From assembly GCA_963701385.1 (NCBI GenBank), contig CAVOZW010000004.1:62001-126000 (forward strand): a stretch of DNA of 64,000 bases, in the 5' to 3' direction. Below the pieces are notes generated by a model. The model worked only from the letters and a program-made list of their open reading frames with translations. It made no database searches and had not been told where the DNA came from. Positions 41,578 through 50,091 of the stretch are shown one piece after another. The position numbers were made by a program, and so were the translations under genes. The stretch's first letter is position 1. Each line of letters starts with the position of its first letter. This DNA is from B30-G6 sp963701385. GTDB lineage: Bacteria > Desulfobacterota > Desulfobacteria > Desulfobacterales > B30-G6.

Positions 41578-43470
41578 TTAATTGATAAACCCATCCTGGA
41601 TCGTAATTTCACTTTTTTTGCGCGTCTCTGACAGCCATGAATTGAAGGCTCTCACTTTTTTTTGATTGATCAGGGTCTCCTCGAGCAGCTTCTTTTCTTT
41701 ATCAAATCCTTGCGGATCTGGCAATCTTCGATCCTTGAGACGAATCACATAGAACCCGCTTTTTCCCCTGACAACATCTTCCGGAAGTGGTTGGGCCGAT
41801 GAAAGGCTAAAGGCTTTTTGGGAAATCTCGTTTTCCCAGCCGATGTCCTCTATCTGGTCGTTGCGTTTGAAATGGTTCGTGGTTTTCAAGACAACGCCGG
41901 CATCGGGTTTGGCATTATCGGAAGTGGTGCTGCTTTTCAGTGCGACCAGGAACGCTTTTGCCTTTTCCTCTGCCAAGGCAGCCTGTTTTTCTTTCATCAG
42001 ATCCTTGGTGACGGCTTCCTTCACCGCACCCAGCTCTGGTATCTCGCCGGGAATGGATTCGATGACTTGAAGGATGTAAAAACCATCAACAAAATCCTGT
42101 ATCTCACTGATCTGATTCAAGGAAAGGGCAAAGGCCGCATCGGCAAAGGCTTGCCGGTTTTTGATGTCATTTTCAGGGCCCGCCGCGGAAAAAAGCCCCG
42201 TGGTCTTGACTGCCAGGCCCACTTCTTTTCCAACCTCGGCAATCCGGTCCCCCTCCATGGTCGTTTCGTAAAACGCCTCTGCCTTGTCATAAGCCAAGGT
42301 TTTGGCTTGGTCGTCCGTGAGGATCGCCTGAATGGTCTTTTTGGCATCGTCCAGGGTCTGTACCGATGCCTCGTTGACTTTCTCCACTTTTATCAAATGC
42401 CACCCGAACTGGGTCCGCACCGGCTCGCTCACCTCGCCCTGTTTCATGGAAAACGCCTTTTCGGAGAATGGTGCCACCATGTCTTCTTTTTTGAACGCAC
42501 CCAGTTGGCCACCATTTTCCTTGGACGGCCCTTCGGAATATTGTTTGGCCAAGGACACAAAATCGTCTCCTTTTTGAACCAGTTTAAGGACGTCTTCGGC
42601 TTTGGCCTTGGCCGCGTCAACCGCCTCTACGGGTGCTTGGGCATCTACCTTGAAGAGAATGTGCCTGGCCTCTATGGTTTTCGGTTTCGAAAATTTATCT
42701 TGATTGTCGAGGTAATAGGTTTCAATCTCCTGGGCGGAAACCTGAACCTCGGTCTTGTAATCTTGCGGATCAAAATGAAGATACTGGACCTTTAGCAGGG
42801 GATCGGTCTTGTAAGATTCTTTGTGGTCGTTGAAATAGGTCTCCACGCTTGGGTCGGTCAGCTCGATCTCATCGTATGTCTCTGGATCGAAAAGAGCGTA
42901 ATCGATAGATACCGTCGTGTTTTTCCAGTCATAATATTCTCTTAGCTCGTTTTCCGATACATGGAAGTTGCCGAAAAGATAGGTGCGCAGCTTTTCGATA
43001 AGCAGTCTTTGCTTTTGGGCCGCTTCAAAACCCTCGGGCGTCATGCGATTGTAGTTTAAAACAATCGTGTATAGACGGCTGTCGAACACACCATTGGTTT
43101 GAAAAGAGCTGATATTTTGGATCGTCCTGACAACCTCTTCATCCGATACCCTGAAATCGAGCCTTGCCACTTCCTGCATCAGGAGTCGTTGCTCAATCAA
43201 CTGATCCAGTGCCTGCTGATCCAGGCGGAGCATCTGCAACAACTCCTCGTTGAGGTTGTTGCCAAAGCGTTGCCGCATCTGTTCCAGTAGGTTGTTGTAG
43301 GTTGAGCGGTATTCCTCGAGAGAAACGGCCTCACCATTGACGCTCGCAATAACATCGGATTTTCGGTTTCGAAAGCTCCCAACTCCCCAAAAAACAAATA
43401 CCACCACGATGGCCCCGAGGATAATTTTTATCAACCAGCTCGTGGCGTAATCTCGCATTAATCTAAGCAT
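41578..43470 (-). CDS. ppiD: Membrane-anchored periplasmic peptidyl-prolyl isomerase, PpiD type
   Basis: A 630-aa folding factor of the SurA/PpiD family. One N-terminal transmembrane helix (about 12-35, LIKIILGAIVVVFVFWGVG) anchors a large periplasmic part. Residues about 36-240 are SurA_N-like chaperone helices. A parvulin domain follows (about 265-370) with IEARHILFK, GGQLGAFKKEDMVAPF and FGWHLIKVE. A second, degenerate parvulin-like region extends to the C-terminus. It probably assists outer-membrane and periplasmic protein folding at the Sec translocon exit. It lies between two small zinc-ribbon genes on the same strand. Confidence 0.92.
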   Translation of the reverse strand: MLRLMRDYATSWLIKIILGAIVVVFVFWGVGSFRNRKSDVIASVNGEAVSLEEYRSTYNNLLEQMRQRFGNNLNEELLQMLRLDQQALDQLIEQRLLMQEVARLDFRVSDEEVVRTIQNISSFQTNGVFDSRLYTIVLNYNRMTPEGFEAAQKQRLLIEKLRTYLFGNFHVSENELREYYDWKNTTVSIDYALFDPETYDEIELTDPSVETYFNDHKESYKTDPLLKVQYLHFDPQDYKTEVQVSAQEIETYYLDNQDKFSKPKTIEARHILFKVDAQAPVEAVDAAKAKAEDVLKLVQKGDDFVSLAKQYSEGPSKENGGQLGAFKKEDMVAPFSEKAFSMKQGEVSEPVRTQFGWHLIKVEKVNEASVQTLDDAKKTIQAILTDDQAKTLAYDKAEAFYETTMEGDRIAEVGKEVGLAVKTTGLFSAAGPENDIKNRQAFADAAFALSLNQISEIQDFVDGFYILQVIESIPGEIPELGAVKEAVTKDLMKEKQAALAEEKAKAFLVALKSSTTSDNAKPDAGVVLKTTNHFKRNDQIEDIGWENEISQKAFSLSSAQPLPEDVVRGKSGFYVIRLKDRRLPDPQGFDKEKKLLEETLINQKKVRAFNSWLSETRKKSEITIQDGFIN

Positions 43471-43484
43471 TATCGTTTACCTCT

Positions 43485-43730
43485 TTAGACAATTATTGAT
43501 GTCTGCTGCTGATGCCGGTCCATCTTGGTTCCGACCGTTTCTGCGCAGTACGGACAGAAATACTCGTATTTGTCCCCTTCGGGAAGGACAAGCAAAAGCC
43601 GTTTTCGAACAGGAACAGCCATTTTGCATTGCGCGCAATAGAGTTCCGTTGCATCGAGATCCCTGAACATGTTGGATTGGGGTGGATGTGTGCCGCCACC
43701 ACTGTTTTTTACGTAAGTGTTATGTCCCAT
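43485..43730 (-). CDS. Small zinc-ribbon protein upstream of ppiD
   Basis: An 81-aa protein with CAQC and CPYC pairs separated by about 26 residues (ELYCAQCKMAVPVRK, EYFCPYCAETVG), a zinc-ribbon-like arrangement. No membrane helix or signal peptide. It ends 14 bases before ppiD, so it is probably co-transcribed. I do not recognise the family. The amino-terminal 20 residues (GHNTYVKNSGGGTHPP) look disordered, so the real start might be the internal Met at NMFRDLD. Confidence 0.65.
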   Translation of the reverse strand: MGHNTYVKNSGGGTHPPQSNMFRDLDATELYCAQCKMAVPVRKRLLLVLPEGDKYEYFCPYCAETVGTKMDRHQQQTSIIV

Positions 43731-43925
43731 TGCGATACCCGTTCCACTTCGATGTCATTTGAAAAAGAATCCTTACACGATGCCATGGTCAGTAGGCGAT
43801 CAAACAGGTTGAAATGTACAAGTTTATTTTCTCATTATATATTTGTCAACCACATACCCCAATAAAATGCTGTAACGATTTTATTGACATATCTTTTTCT
43901 ATTTGTTAGGTGGCCATAAGCAAAT

Positions 43926-44001
43926 GGGGCTGTAGCTCAGCTGGGAGAGCGCATGACTGGCAGTCATGAGGTCAGGGGTTCGAGCCCCCTCAGCTCCACC
44001 A
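43926..44001 (+). tRNA. tRNA-Ala (anticodon GGC)
   Basis: A complete cloverleaf: acceptor GGGGCTG with CAGCTCC, D-arm GCTC...GAGC, anticodon stem CATGA/TCATG around loop CTGGCAG (anticodon GGC), T-arm AGGGG-TTCGAGC-CCCCT, discriminator A and encoded CCA. It lies between the zinc-ribbon/ppiD group and a methyltransferase remnant. Confidence 0.95.
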
Positions 44002-44105
44002 ATAAAACCAATAGAATGGCCGATGGCGCTTGCCTTCGGCTTTTCTTTTGTGACAGTTTTGGGACCGGAGACGTCCTGGCAGCAAACGACAAGGAACAAG
44101 CGTTT

Positions 44106-44763
44106 TTAGCGGCCTGGTTTCCCAGTGTAGTTAACGGCAATTCTGTCGTCATCGAGTTCGATGCTATTTTTCAGATGGTGGAAATAGAGATCGGTCTCCT
44201 GGGAGGTCATCACCGGGAAATCATAATATCGGTTCCGATGCTTTAACGGTTTGTTTGCATCGATTTGGCTTTGCACAAAAACCCGGTGTCTGCCAAGCCG
44301 ATGCTCGTGATATCGATTGGCAAATTCAACAATCTGTTTCAGACCGTTTCCAATAACCGAAAAGAGTGCAGCGTCCTTCTCGATACCGATGCTGTTGCGG
44401 CAGGCAGCGGCGGCCGCGGCCTGGGTTGTTCCGGTGCCTAAAAAGGGATCCAGAGAGACAAAAATCATCTCCCAATTTACGGGTGGCGTCACCAATGTTG
44501 ATACAGGCGAATCCATGGGTTTTCAAGACCCTGAAAACCTCGTACCAGACTCTGTCCAGTTCCCGGTGCATCAATTGAAACGCAGCCATTCCCTCTGAAG
44601 CGTCCAGGTGTTTGCGAATGGAAGAATTCTGGCCGCAGAAAAGATCGTCCCACATGCGGATCATGGGATAGGGTGGCGATGTCACCACCAGGTCGATTGA
44701 TTCGGAAGCGACGCTCGTCATATCGCCGGCATCACCGATGATGGTGGTATGAATGGTTTTCAC
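44106..44763 (-). pseudogene. DNA methyltransferase remnant with internal deletion
   Basis: The front part (44763 to about 44475) reads like a beta-class N4/N6 DNA methyltransferase: SIDLVVTSPPYPMIRMWDDLF is the catalytic (S/D)PPY region, then ACINIGDATRKLGDDF. In another frame the sequence jumps straight to SLDPFLGTGTTQAAAAAACRNSIGIEKD, the SAM-binding DPFxGxGTT motif that normally sits well over 100 residues further on. So the middle of the gene is deleted and the frame is lost; the end runs to 44106. No partner restriction gene is nearby. It lies beside tRNA-Ala, a usual insertion spot for mobile DNA. Confidence 0.75.
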
Positions 44764-45076
44764 TTGGCATTTCCTGTCTGTAATTATAAGGTTCAGGTAT
44801 AGCCATTATCGAAAGTGACGTCAATCCTGAAGCCCATACAATTTTTCGGGCCCATTACCAATACGAAGCCATCTTTTACTGCTTTTATTCTCTTATTAAT
44901 TGCGATAATGTGCTAAGAAAACCCCCCAAAGGCTAGGAGCCCGATGCGCCTTATTTGCATAGGCCAACTTCGGCAACCCGAATCTTCGAAGCGTTTTCAA
45001 TCGTTTTGGCGCAGGAGGGTATGCTGGAAAAACGCCCCGACCCTTGATTAAACTATCTCAAACGGAACCCACAAAC
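44764..45076 (+). other. 313-bp gene-free stretch before lgt
   Basis: No coding sequence is supported here. It holds the divergent upstream regions of the methyltransferase remnant (leftward) and lgt (rightward). The part around GCGCAGGAGGGTATGCTGG (45008-45026) looks like a ribosome site followed by ATG, but that frame ends after a few codons. No confident promoter or riboswitch was found. Confidence 0.3.
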
Positions 45077-45910
45077 ATGCCCTTTGTTGACTGGTGGCAA
45101 CATCTACCGGGAAATCTCTCGCCGGTTATTTTTGAAATCGGTCCCATTTCCTTGCGCTATTACGGCATGATGTATGTGGTGGCATTTGCCGTCGTCTATT
45201 TCATGGTCCGCTATCGCCTGGGCACAGAAAACCGCTTCCATCTTTCCGGGCAGCAGCTCAACGATCTCATGACTGCCATGATCGTCGGTCTGATCCTGGG
45301 TGCCCGACTCGGATACGTGGTGTTTTACAATCTGTCCTACTACCTGTCTCACCCGCTGGAAATCTTTCTGCCCTTTGATTTTTCGAATGGTATCCGGTTT
45401 GTGGGCATCGCCGGTATGAGCTATCATGGCGGACTCATCGGTGTCATACTGGCCACTTTCTGGTACTGCAGAAAAACCCACCTGCGTTTCTGGGAAATCT
45501 CGGATCTTTTCATTCCCGTCATTCCCCTGGGGTATACCTTCGGACGACTGGGCAACTTTATCAACACCGAGCTTTACGGCAGAACCACGCAAAGCGCCAT
45601 CGGCATGATTTTCCCCAACGCACCGGGGGCGGGGCTGCGACATCCGACACAGCTTTACGAGGCCTTTTTTGAAGGCATCTTTCTATTTGTCCTGCTCTGG
45701 TCCATAAGAAAAATGAAATTGCCTGTGGGGGGCTTGTTCGCGGTCTACTTGGCCGGCTACGGTACGGTACGCTTTTTTATTGAATTTTTCCGCGAACCGG
45801 ACGCACATTTAGGATTTATCTTCCTGTCGCTTACCATGGGACAGCTACTTTGCGCAGTCATGATGGGGAGTGGTGCCTTTCTTTTTTTCTATCAGGCCAA
45901 GCATGCATGA
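45077..45910 (+). CDS. lgt: Phosphatidylglycerol-prolipoprotein diacylglyceryl transferase
   Basis: A 277-aa inner-membrane enzyme that transfers a diacylglyceryl group to the lipobox Cys of prolipoproteins. It has about seven membrane segments. Signatures are LRYYGMMYVVAF, GARLGYV, GMSYHGGLIG (catalytic His region) and GYTFGRLGNFINTELYGR. The family start MPFVDWWQHLP is at ATG 45077; an in-frame TTG 11 codons upstream is less likely. Its stop overlaps the start of the next gene, which is therefore translationally coupled. Confidence 0.95.
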   Translation: MPFVDWWQHLPGNLSPVIFEIGPISLRYYGMMYVVAFAVVYFMVRYRLGTENRFHLSGQQLNDLMTAMIVGLILGARLGYVVFYNLSYYLSHPLEIFLPFDFSNGIRFVGIAGMSYHGGLIGVILATFWYCRKTHLRFWEISDLFIPVIPLGYTFGRLGNFINTELYGRTTQSAIGMIFPNAPGAGLRHPTQLYEAFFEGIFLFVLLWSIRKMKLPVGGLFAVYLAGYGTVRFFIEFFREPDAHLGFIFLSLTMGQLLCAVMMGSGAFLFFYQAKHA

Positions 45911-46733
45911 TATCCATCCAAAATGCCAAAAATTCGCTTCCACAATTCAGACTATTTTCGAAGAAGGGCTGTATGTCAGCCAGGACTGCCATCACTTTAT
46001 CCTCTCGACCATTTCCATTTCCGGCATCCGTGAACTGGAAACCCACCTAACGGACCCATCCGATTGTGAAAGCGATTCTCTCATCGAGCTGATATATTTC
46101 CCAGACGAATCCATCCAGTTGCGTCTGGAAAACCGGCTTGAATCAGAAGCGTTTCAACAAAAAGACGAACAGACCATCCTGGAGCATGTATTGTCCTGCC
46201 GGGGAAAAACCCTGATTCGATTTGAAGGACTGCCATCTGTTCTGACGATAAATACACCCCCAAACGGTGCCCGTTCATTTCTGGCGCGACTCAATATATC
46301 CAGACATCTGGATCCTGAGCTCACGGGGGTGATCGACCTTCTTGCCGGGGATGAAAAAGGTCGACAATTTAAGGTGTGGCTTCGCAACATGGTTTTGGAT
46401 CTTGGTGAGCGAGACAACGCTTTCCTGAAAGATCTATTCCGGAAGATGGACGCACGTCACGACAGATTCGATGCATATCTCAATTTTTCATTACGTCTCC
46501 TGGAAGAAACCCCAAAGGATATCGACCTGTTTCGATCGCTCACACAGCATAAACGCAGGTGCCTCAAACACCTCCAGCAAAACGATCGATTCGAGGCATA
46601 CCGCCGGGGCCAAAATATCGAGACATTGATGGCACAGGGTATTCGAATACCGTACGCAGATAAACAGGCCCTTCTTCTTCAGGTCGCCCTTGTGGACGAT
46701 ATCTGTCTTGCCTTATTCAACAGGAGCATGTAA
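45903..46733 (+). CDS. Uncharacterised protein between lgt and lolA (276 aa)
   Basis: A 276-aa soluble protein, largely alpha-helical in its second half, with no signal peptide, membrane segment or metal-binding motif. The start ATG 45903 overlaps the lgt stop, so the two are coupled. A Cys-containing start (MHDIHPKCQKF, then SQDCHHFILS) precedes a beta-rich part (SLIELIYFPDESIQLRLE), then helices (NAFLKDLFRKMDARHD, FLRSLTQHKRRCLKHL-like segments). I do not recognise a family. Linkage to two lipoprotein-pathway genes (lgt, lolA) hints at envelope biogenesis, but only by position. It is followed by a stem-loop. Confidence 0.75.
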   Translation: MHDIHPKCQKFASTIQTIFEEGLYVSQDCHHFILSTISISGIRELETHLTDPSDCESDSLIELIYFPDESIQLRLENRLESEAFQQKDEQTILEHVLSCRGKTLIRFEGLPSVLTINTPPNGARSFLARLNISRHLDPELTGVIDLLAGDEKGRQFKVWLRNMVLDLGERDNAFLKDLFRKMDARHDRFDAYLNFSLRLLEETPKDIDLFRSLTQHKRRCLKHLQQNDRFEAYRRGQNIETLMAQGIRIPYADKQALLLQVALVDDICLALFNRSM

Positions 46734-46734
46734 A

Positions 46735-46771
46735 TATCTACCCGCCCCGAAGGGGTCGGGTCGGATAGATA
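46735..46771 (+). repeat. Stem-loop after the lgt-linked gene
   Basis: TATCTA (46735-46740) pairs with TAGATA (46766-46771), enclosing CCCG/CGGG and CCCC/GGGG with a GAA loop. It starts two bases after the stop of the uncharacterised gene. No U-run follows, so it may stabilise the mRNA end rather than terminate. Confidence 0.4.
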
Positions 46772-46924
46772 TATAACCCTGGCCCAGAGGACCAGGAATA
46801 GATAGCGATTTTGAAAAAATTCGGCAGCCCGACAAAGGATTTTCAGGTATAGGACAACGCCTCAAATAAGCGCCCAAGCCGCGCCTGAGAAAATCGTGAA
46901 ACGATTGGTTTTGGAGAAGTCATT

Positions 46925-47596
46925 ATGTGTTTGAAACATCTGCTTCTGATAATTCTGGTGGTGGTGATTCCTGTTTCTGTTCATGCCCAAGAGGCGCCGT
47001 CACCCGCCATGTCCATTGACGAAATTCTGTACAACGTCGAACAAATCTACACGGCCTCAAAGTTTTCAGCCTCCTTTATTCAGGCATCAACCATCAAGGC
47101 CATGGACATCACGGATTCAGCCTCGGGAAAACTATACGTTCAGTACCCCGGTAAGATGCGATGGGAATATCTGGAACCGGAGGCTCAAATCATCGTAACC
47201 GATGGCGTGCAACTGTGGATGTACCGGCCTGAAGACAACCAGGTCATGCTGGGGCAGGCGTCCACTTTTTTCAGTGAGGGCAAAGGCGCGGGATTTCTTT
47301 CTGACATCCGACTGCTCAGAAAGGATTTCGACATAGCCCTGGAAGATATTCGCTTTGGCGATTACTACAACCTGAAACTGGTTCCCCTGGAAAAAAATTG
47401 GGACATTGCCTATGTACACCTGCTGGTTTCCAAATCCACATTCCATATCGCCCAGGTGTACACCTACAACGCATATGACGACGTCACCCGCATAGAACTC
47501 GTCGACCCACAGTTTAATGAATCGTTTGACGATGCCTTTTTTACCTTTGAAATACCCAAGGGTGTCGATATTTTACGATTGGATGACGCACCCTGA
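46925..47596 (+). CDS. lolA: Outer-membrane lipoprotein carrier protein
   Basis: A 223-aa periplasmic chaperone carrying lipoproteins from the inner-membrane LolCDE exporter to the outer membrane. The signal peptide is residues 1-21 (cleavage after VHA). The mature part has LolA features: ASFIQASTIK, SGKLYVQYPGKMRWEYLEP, VTDGVQLWMYRPEDNQVML and FLSDIRLLRKDF. AGAAGTCATT precedes the ATG, a weak site. It is separated from the previous gene by 191 bases and followed by nadA after 33. Confidence 0.93.
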   Translation: MCLKHLLLIILVVVIPVSVHAQEAPSPAMSIDEILYNVEQIYTASKFSASFIQASTIKAMDITDSASGKLYVQYPGKMRWEYLEPEAQIIVTDGVQLWMYRPEDNQVMLGQASTFFSEGKGAGFLSDIRLLRKDFDIALEDIRFGDYYNLKLVPLEKNWDIAYVHLLVSKSTFHIAQVYTYNAYDDVTRIELVDPQFNESFDDAFFTFEIPKGVDILRLDDAP

Positions 47597-47629
47597 TGAT
47601 GGTGTTTCATCGATACTACAGGAGATATG

Positions 47630-48526
47630 ATGAAGAATAAGATTAGAGCTCTATTGAAAAAACGAAATGCCATCATGCTGGCACACAATTACCAGCCACC
47701 TGAGATTCAGGATCTCGCGGATCTCTGTGGCGATTCGCTCGAGCTGAGCATCCGGGCGGCAGACACAGAAGCCGACGTGATCCTGTTCTGCGGGGTTCAC
47801 TTCATGGCGGAAACGGCTTCGATCCTGTCACCCCACAAAACGGTGTTGCTACCCCGTCATGATGCCGGATGCCTCATGGCAGATATGATAACCGCCGAAG
47901 GCTTAGCCGCTAAAATAGCGTCATTGCCCCCCATGCCGGTGGTGACCTATGTAAACTCCCCGGCAGATGTAAAGGCCTTGTCCACCATATGCTGTACCTC
48001 TGCAAATGTTGTGGCGGTGGCCAACAGTCTGGATGCGACGGAAATGCTGATGACGCCGGACCGTAATCTGGCCATGTATGCGGCCTCACAGACCGACAAG
48101 AAAATCCATGTCTGGGACGGCTACTGCCCTTCCCATGAACGCCTGCGGCCGGCAGATGTGCAAGCCGCCCGCAACGCACATCCGCAGGCGGTGTTCATGG
48201 CGCATCCCGAGTGTCGACCGGAAGTTCTCGAACTGGCTGATGTTATCGCATCCACTTCAGGTATGATTCGTCATGCCAAGGCATCAGATGCCAAATCATT
48301 TATTGTCGGGACGGAGCTGGGGCTGTTGCATCCACTCAAGAAAGCCAATCCGGGCAAACAATTTTTTGCGGCTTCGGAAAAAATGATCTGCAAAAACATG
48401 AAGAAAATTACCCTGGATGACATCTTGAGCAGCCTTAAAAATATGCAAGGTGAGGTGAAGGTTTCCGAAGATATTCGGGAGCCCGCGCTTCGGGCGGTGC
48501 AAAGAATGATTGCGGTATCAAGATAA
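47630..48526 (+). CDS. nadA: Quinolinate synthase A
   Basis: A 298-aa Fe-S enzyme condensing iminoaspartate with dihydroxyacetone phosphate to quinolinate, in de novo NAD synthesis. Hallmarks: AIMLAHNYQPPEIQDLAD, CGVHFMAETA, LPRHDAGCLMAD with a cluster Cys, HPECRPEV, and the C-terminal cluster Cys in SEKMICKNMKKITLDD. I use the second of two tandem ATGs (47630), five bases after GGAG; 47627 is possible. It follows lolA by 33 bases. No nadB or nadC is in the window. Confidence 0.95.
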   Translation: MKNKIRALLKKRNAIMLAHNYQPPEIQDLADLCGDSLELSIRAADTEADVILFCGVHFMAETASILSPHKTVLLPRHDAGCLMADMITAEGLAAKIASLPPMPVVTYVNSPADVKALSTICCTSANVVAVANSLDATEMLMTPDRNLAMYAASQTDKKIHVWDGYCPSHERLRPADVQAARNAHPQAVFMAHPECRPEVLELADVIASTSGMIRHAKASDAKSFIVGTELGLLHPLKKANPGKQFFAASEKMICKNMKKITLDDILSSLKNMQGEVKVSEDIREPALRAVQRMIAVSR

Positions 48527-48566
48527 ACCCGCCTGGGCGATTTTATCGGCTTTAAGCCCTATGCCG

Positions 48567-48598
48567 TATGCGGTAAGCTGCTAATGGCTTACCGCATA
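48567..48598. terminator. Bidirectional hairpin between nadA and yebC
   Basis: TATGCGGTAAGC (48567-48578) pairs perfectly with GCTTACCGCATA (48587-48598) over an 8-base loop. It lies between the convergent ends of nadA and yebC. The sequence beyond each side has no strong U-run, so efficiency is uncertain. Confidence 0.45.
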
Positions 48599-48608
48599 AA
48601 GCTAGCAA

Positions 48609-49346
48609 TTAAACCAGCTCATCCGGTATATCCGCGTTGGTATACACCTTCTGAACATCTTCGCAGTCATCCAGCATATCCATCAGCCGGATCATTTGAT
48701 CGGCCTCCTTGCCTTTAAGACTGGTGGCTGTCTGTGGCAGCATGGTCACCTCGGCATCCAGGTAAGGGATTTTTTTCCCATCGATGGCGGCCTTGACCGC
48801 CTCGAAATCTTCGGGTGCCGTAATGACTTCAAAATTGCTGTCGTCCTCGCGAACATCTTCTGCACCGGCTTCCAGAGCCATCTCCATTAGAGATTCCTCA
48901 TCGATGGCGGAGCGCTCAAGGACGATATATCCCTTCTTATCGAACATCCAGGAAACACACCCGTTTTCACCCAGATTTCCACCGCATTTGGCAAAAATGT
49001 GACGGATGTCCGCAACGGCCCTGTTTTTATTGTCCGTCAGGGATTCCAGCAGGACCGCCGCGCCACCGGGACCGTACCCTTCATAGGTGTTTTCTTCGTA
49101 GTCCACACCTTCCAGTTCGCCCGTGCCCTTTTTTATCCCGCGTTCGATGTTGTCCTTGGGCATATTTTCAGCTTTGGCCGCCAAGATGGCCGTTCTGAGT
49201 CTCGGATTCGCGTCCGGGTCTCCACTGCCGCCCATCCGGGCCGCAACCGTTATTTCCTTGATCAGCTTGGTGAAGATCTTCCCGCGTTTGGCATCTGCCG
49301 CACCTTTTTTATGTTTTATGGACGACCATTTGCTGTGTCCTGACAT
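48609..49346 (-). CDS. YebC/PmpR-family protein
   Basis: A 245-aa member of the YebC/TACO1 family. The highly conserved start MSGHSKWSSIKHKKGAADAKR and the GSGDPDANPRLR, YEGYGPGGAAVLLESLTDNKNR and MFDKKGYI segments are present. Family members have been described both as transcription regulators and, more recently, as ribosome-associated factors. AGGAGG sits five bases before the ATG. It ends convergent with nadA and stands next to rlmE on the same strand (23-base gap), so the two may be co-transcribed. Confidence 0.95.
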   Translation of the reverse strand: MSGHSKWSSIKHKKGAADAKRGKIFTKLIKEITVAARMGGSGDPDANPRLRTAILAAKAENMPKDNIERGIKKGTGELEGVDYEENTYEGYGPGGAAVLLESLTDNKNRAVADIRHIFAKCGGNLGENGCVSWMFDKKGYIVLERSAIDEESLMEMALEAGAEDVREDDSNFEVITAPEDFEAVKAAIDGKKIPYLDAEVTMLPQTATSLKGKEADQMIRLMDMLDDCEDVQKVYTNADIPDELV

Positions 49347-49369
49347 CGTTACCTCCTAAAAATATCGGA

Positions 49370-49975
49370 TTATGATTTTTTACCTATTCCAACAACATAT
49401 ATTTCCTTGCTAGCCTTGCGGCTGCTTTGGGGTTTGAATACATGCTGTCGATTGAAGTTAGTTTTGACCCTGTCTGTAAACACCTGGAACAGATCTCCCT
49501 GGAAGATCTTGCAAACAAACGATCCATTCGGGACCAGGGTCTCCCGAGCCAGATTGAGCGCCGCTTCACAAAGATCGAACGATCTGGCGGCATCCACATC
49601 TTTGTTCCCGGTGGTATTCGGCGCCATATCACTGATGACGGCATGAAACCCTTGCCCCAGCTTCTCCATCAGCGCCTCGTCAGGGGCCAACAAATCTCCT
49701 TCATAAACCGTTACATGCGCCGGCAGTTGAATCGAAACCGGTTTGAGATCGATGCCCACAACCCTGCCGCTCTGGCCGGTAAGCGCTGCCGCATAAACCA
49801 GCCACGAGCCGGGGGAACATCCAAGATCCAATATGCTGTCACCTTTGCGTACCAGGCGATACTTTTTCTGGATCTCCTGCAGTTTATAAATGGACCGGGC
49901 CGGGTATTTTTCCTTTTGTGCCTTGCGGGAATAATGATCCTGCCAGGTATTTCGTTGGGATGTTTTTCGCTTCAT
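49370..49975 (-). CDS. rlmE: 23S rRNA uridine-2'-O-methyltransferase (RlmE/FtsJ)
   Basis: A 201-aa SAM-dependent methyltransferase that modifies U2552 of 23S rRNA in E. coli. The N-terminal DHYSRKAQKEKYPARSIYKL, SAM loop ILDLGCSPGSWLVYAA, and VISDMAPNTTG with later VCKIFQGD are FtsJ signatures supplying the K-D-K-E catalytic residues. Length is typical. It lies on the minus strand upstream of yebC and downstream of radA. Confidence 0.93.
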   Translation of the reverse strand: MKRKTSQRNTWQDHYSRKAQKEKYPARSIYKLQEIQKKYRLVRKGDSILDLGCSPGSWLVYAAALTGQSGRVVGIDLKPVSIQLPAHVTVYEGDLLAPDEALMEKLGQGFHAVISDMAPNTTGNKDVDAARSFDLCEAALNLARETLVPNGSFVCKIFQGDLFQVFTDRVKTNFNRQHVFKPQSSRKASKEIYVVGIGKKS

Positions 49976-50091
49976 ATAGTTATGTTGTGCTTAAGTCAAG
50001 CACGTGCCATTTCATGCTTACCCTCTCAAGTAACCCTCTAAATTCGATTCTTATTATTGACAGATACCTTACCTTTATTATTAAAAGCTAT

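Noticed and set aside
41818..42795. 325-codon plus-strand open frame
   Set aside because: Antisense shadow of ppiD, whose domains and helix are convincing.
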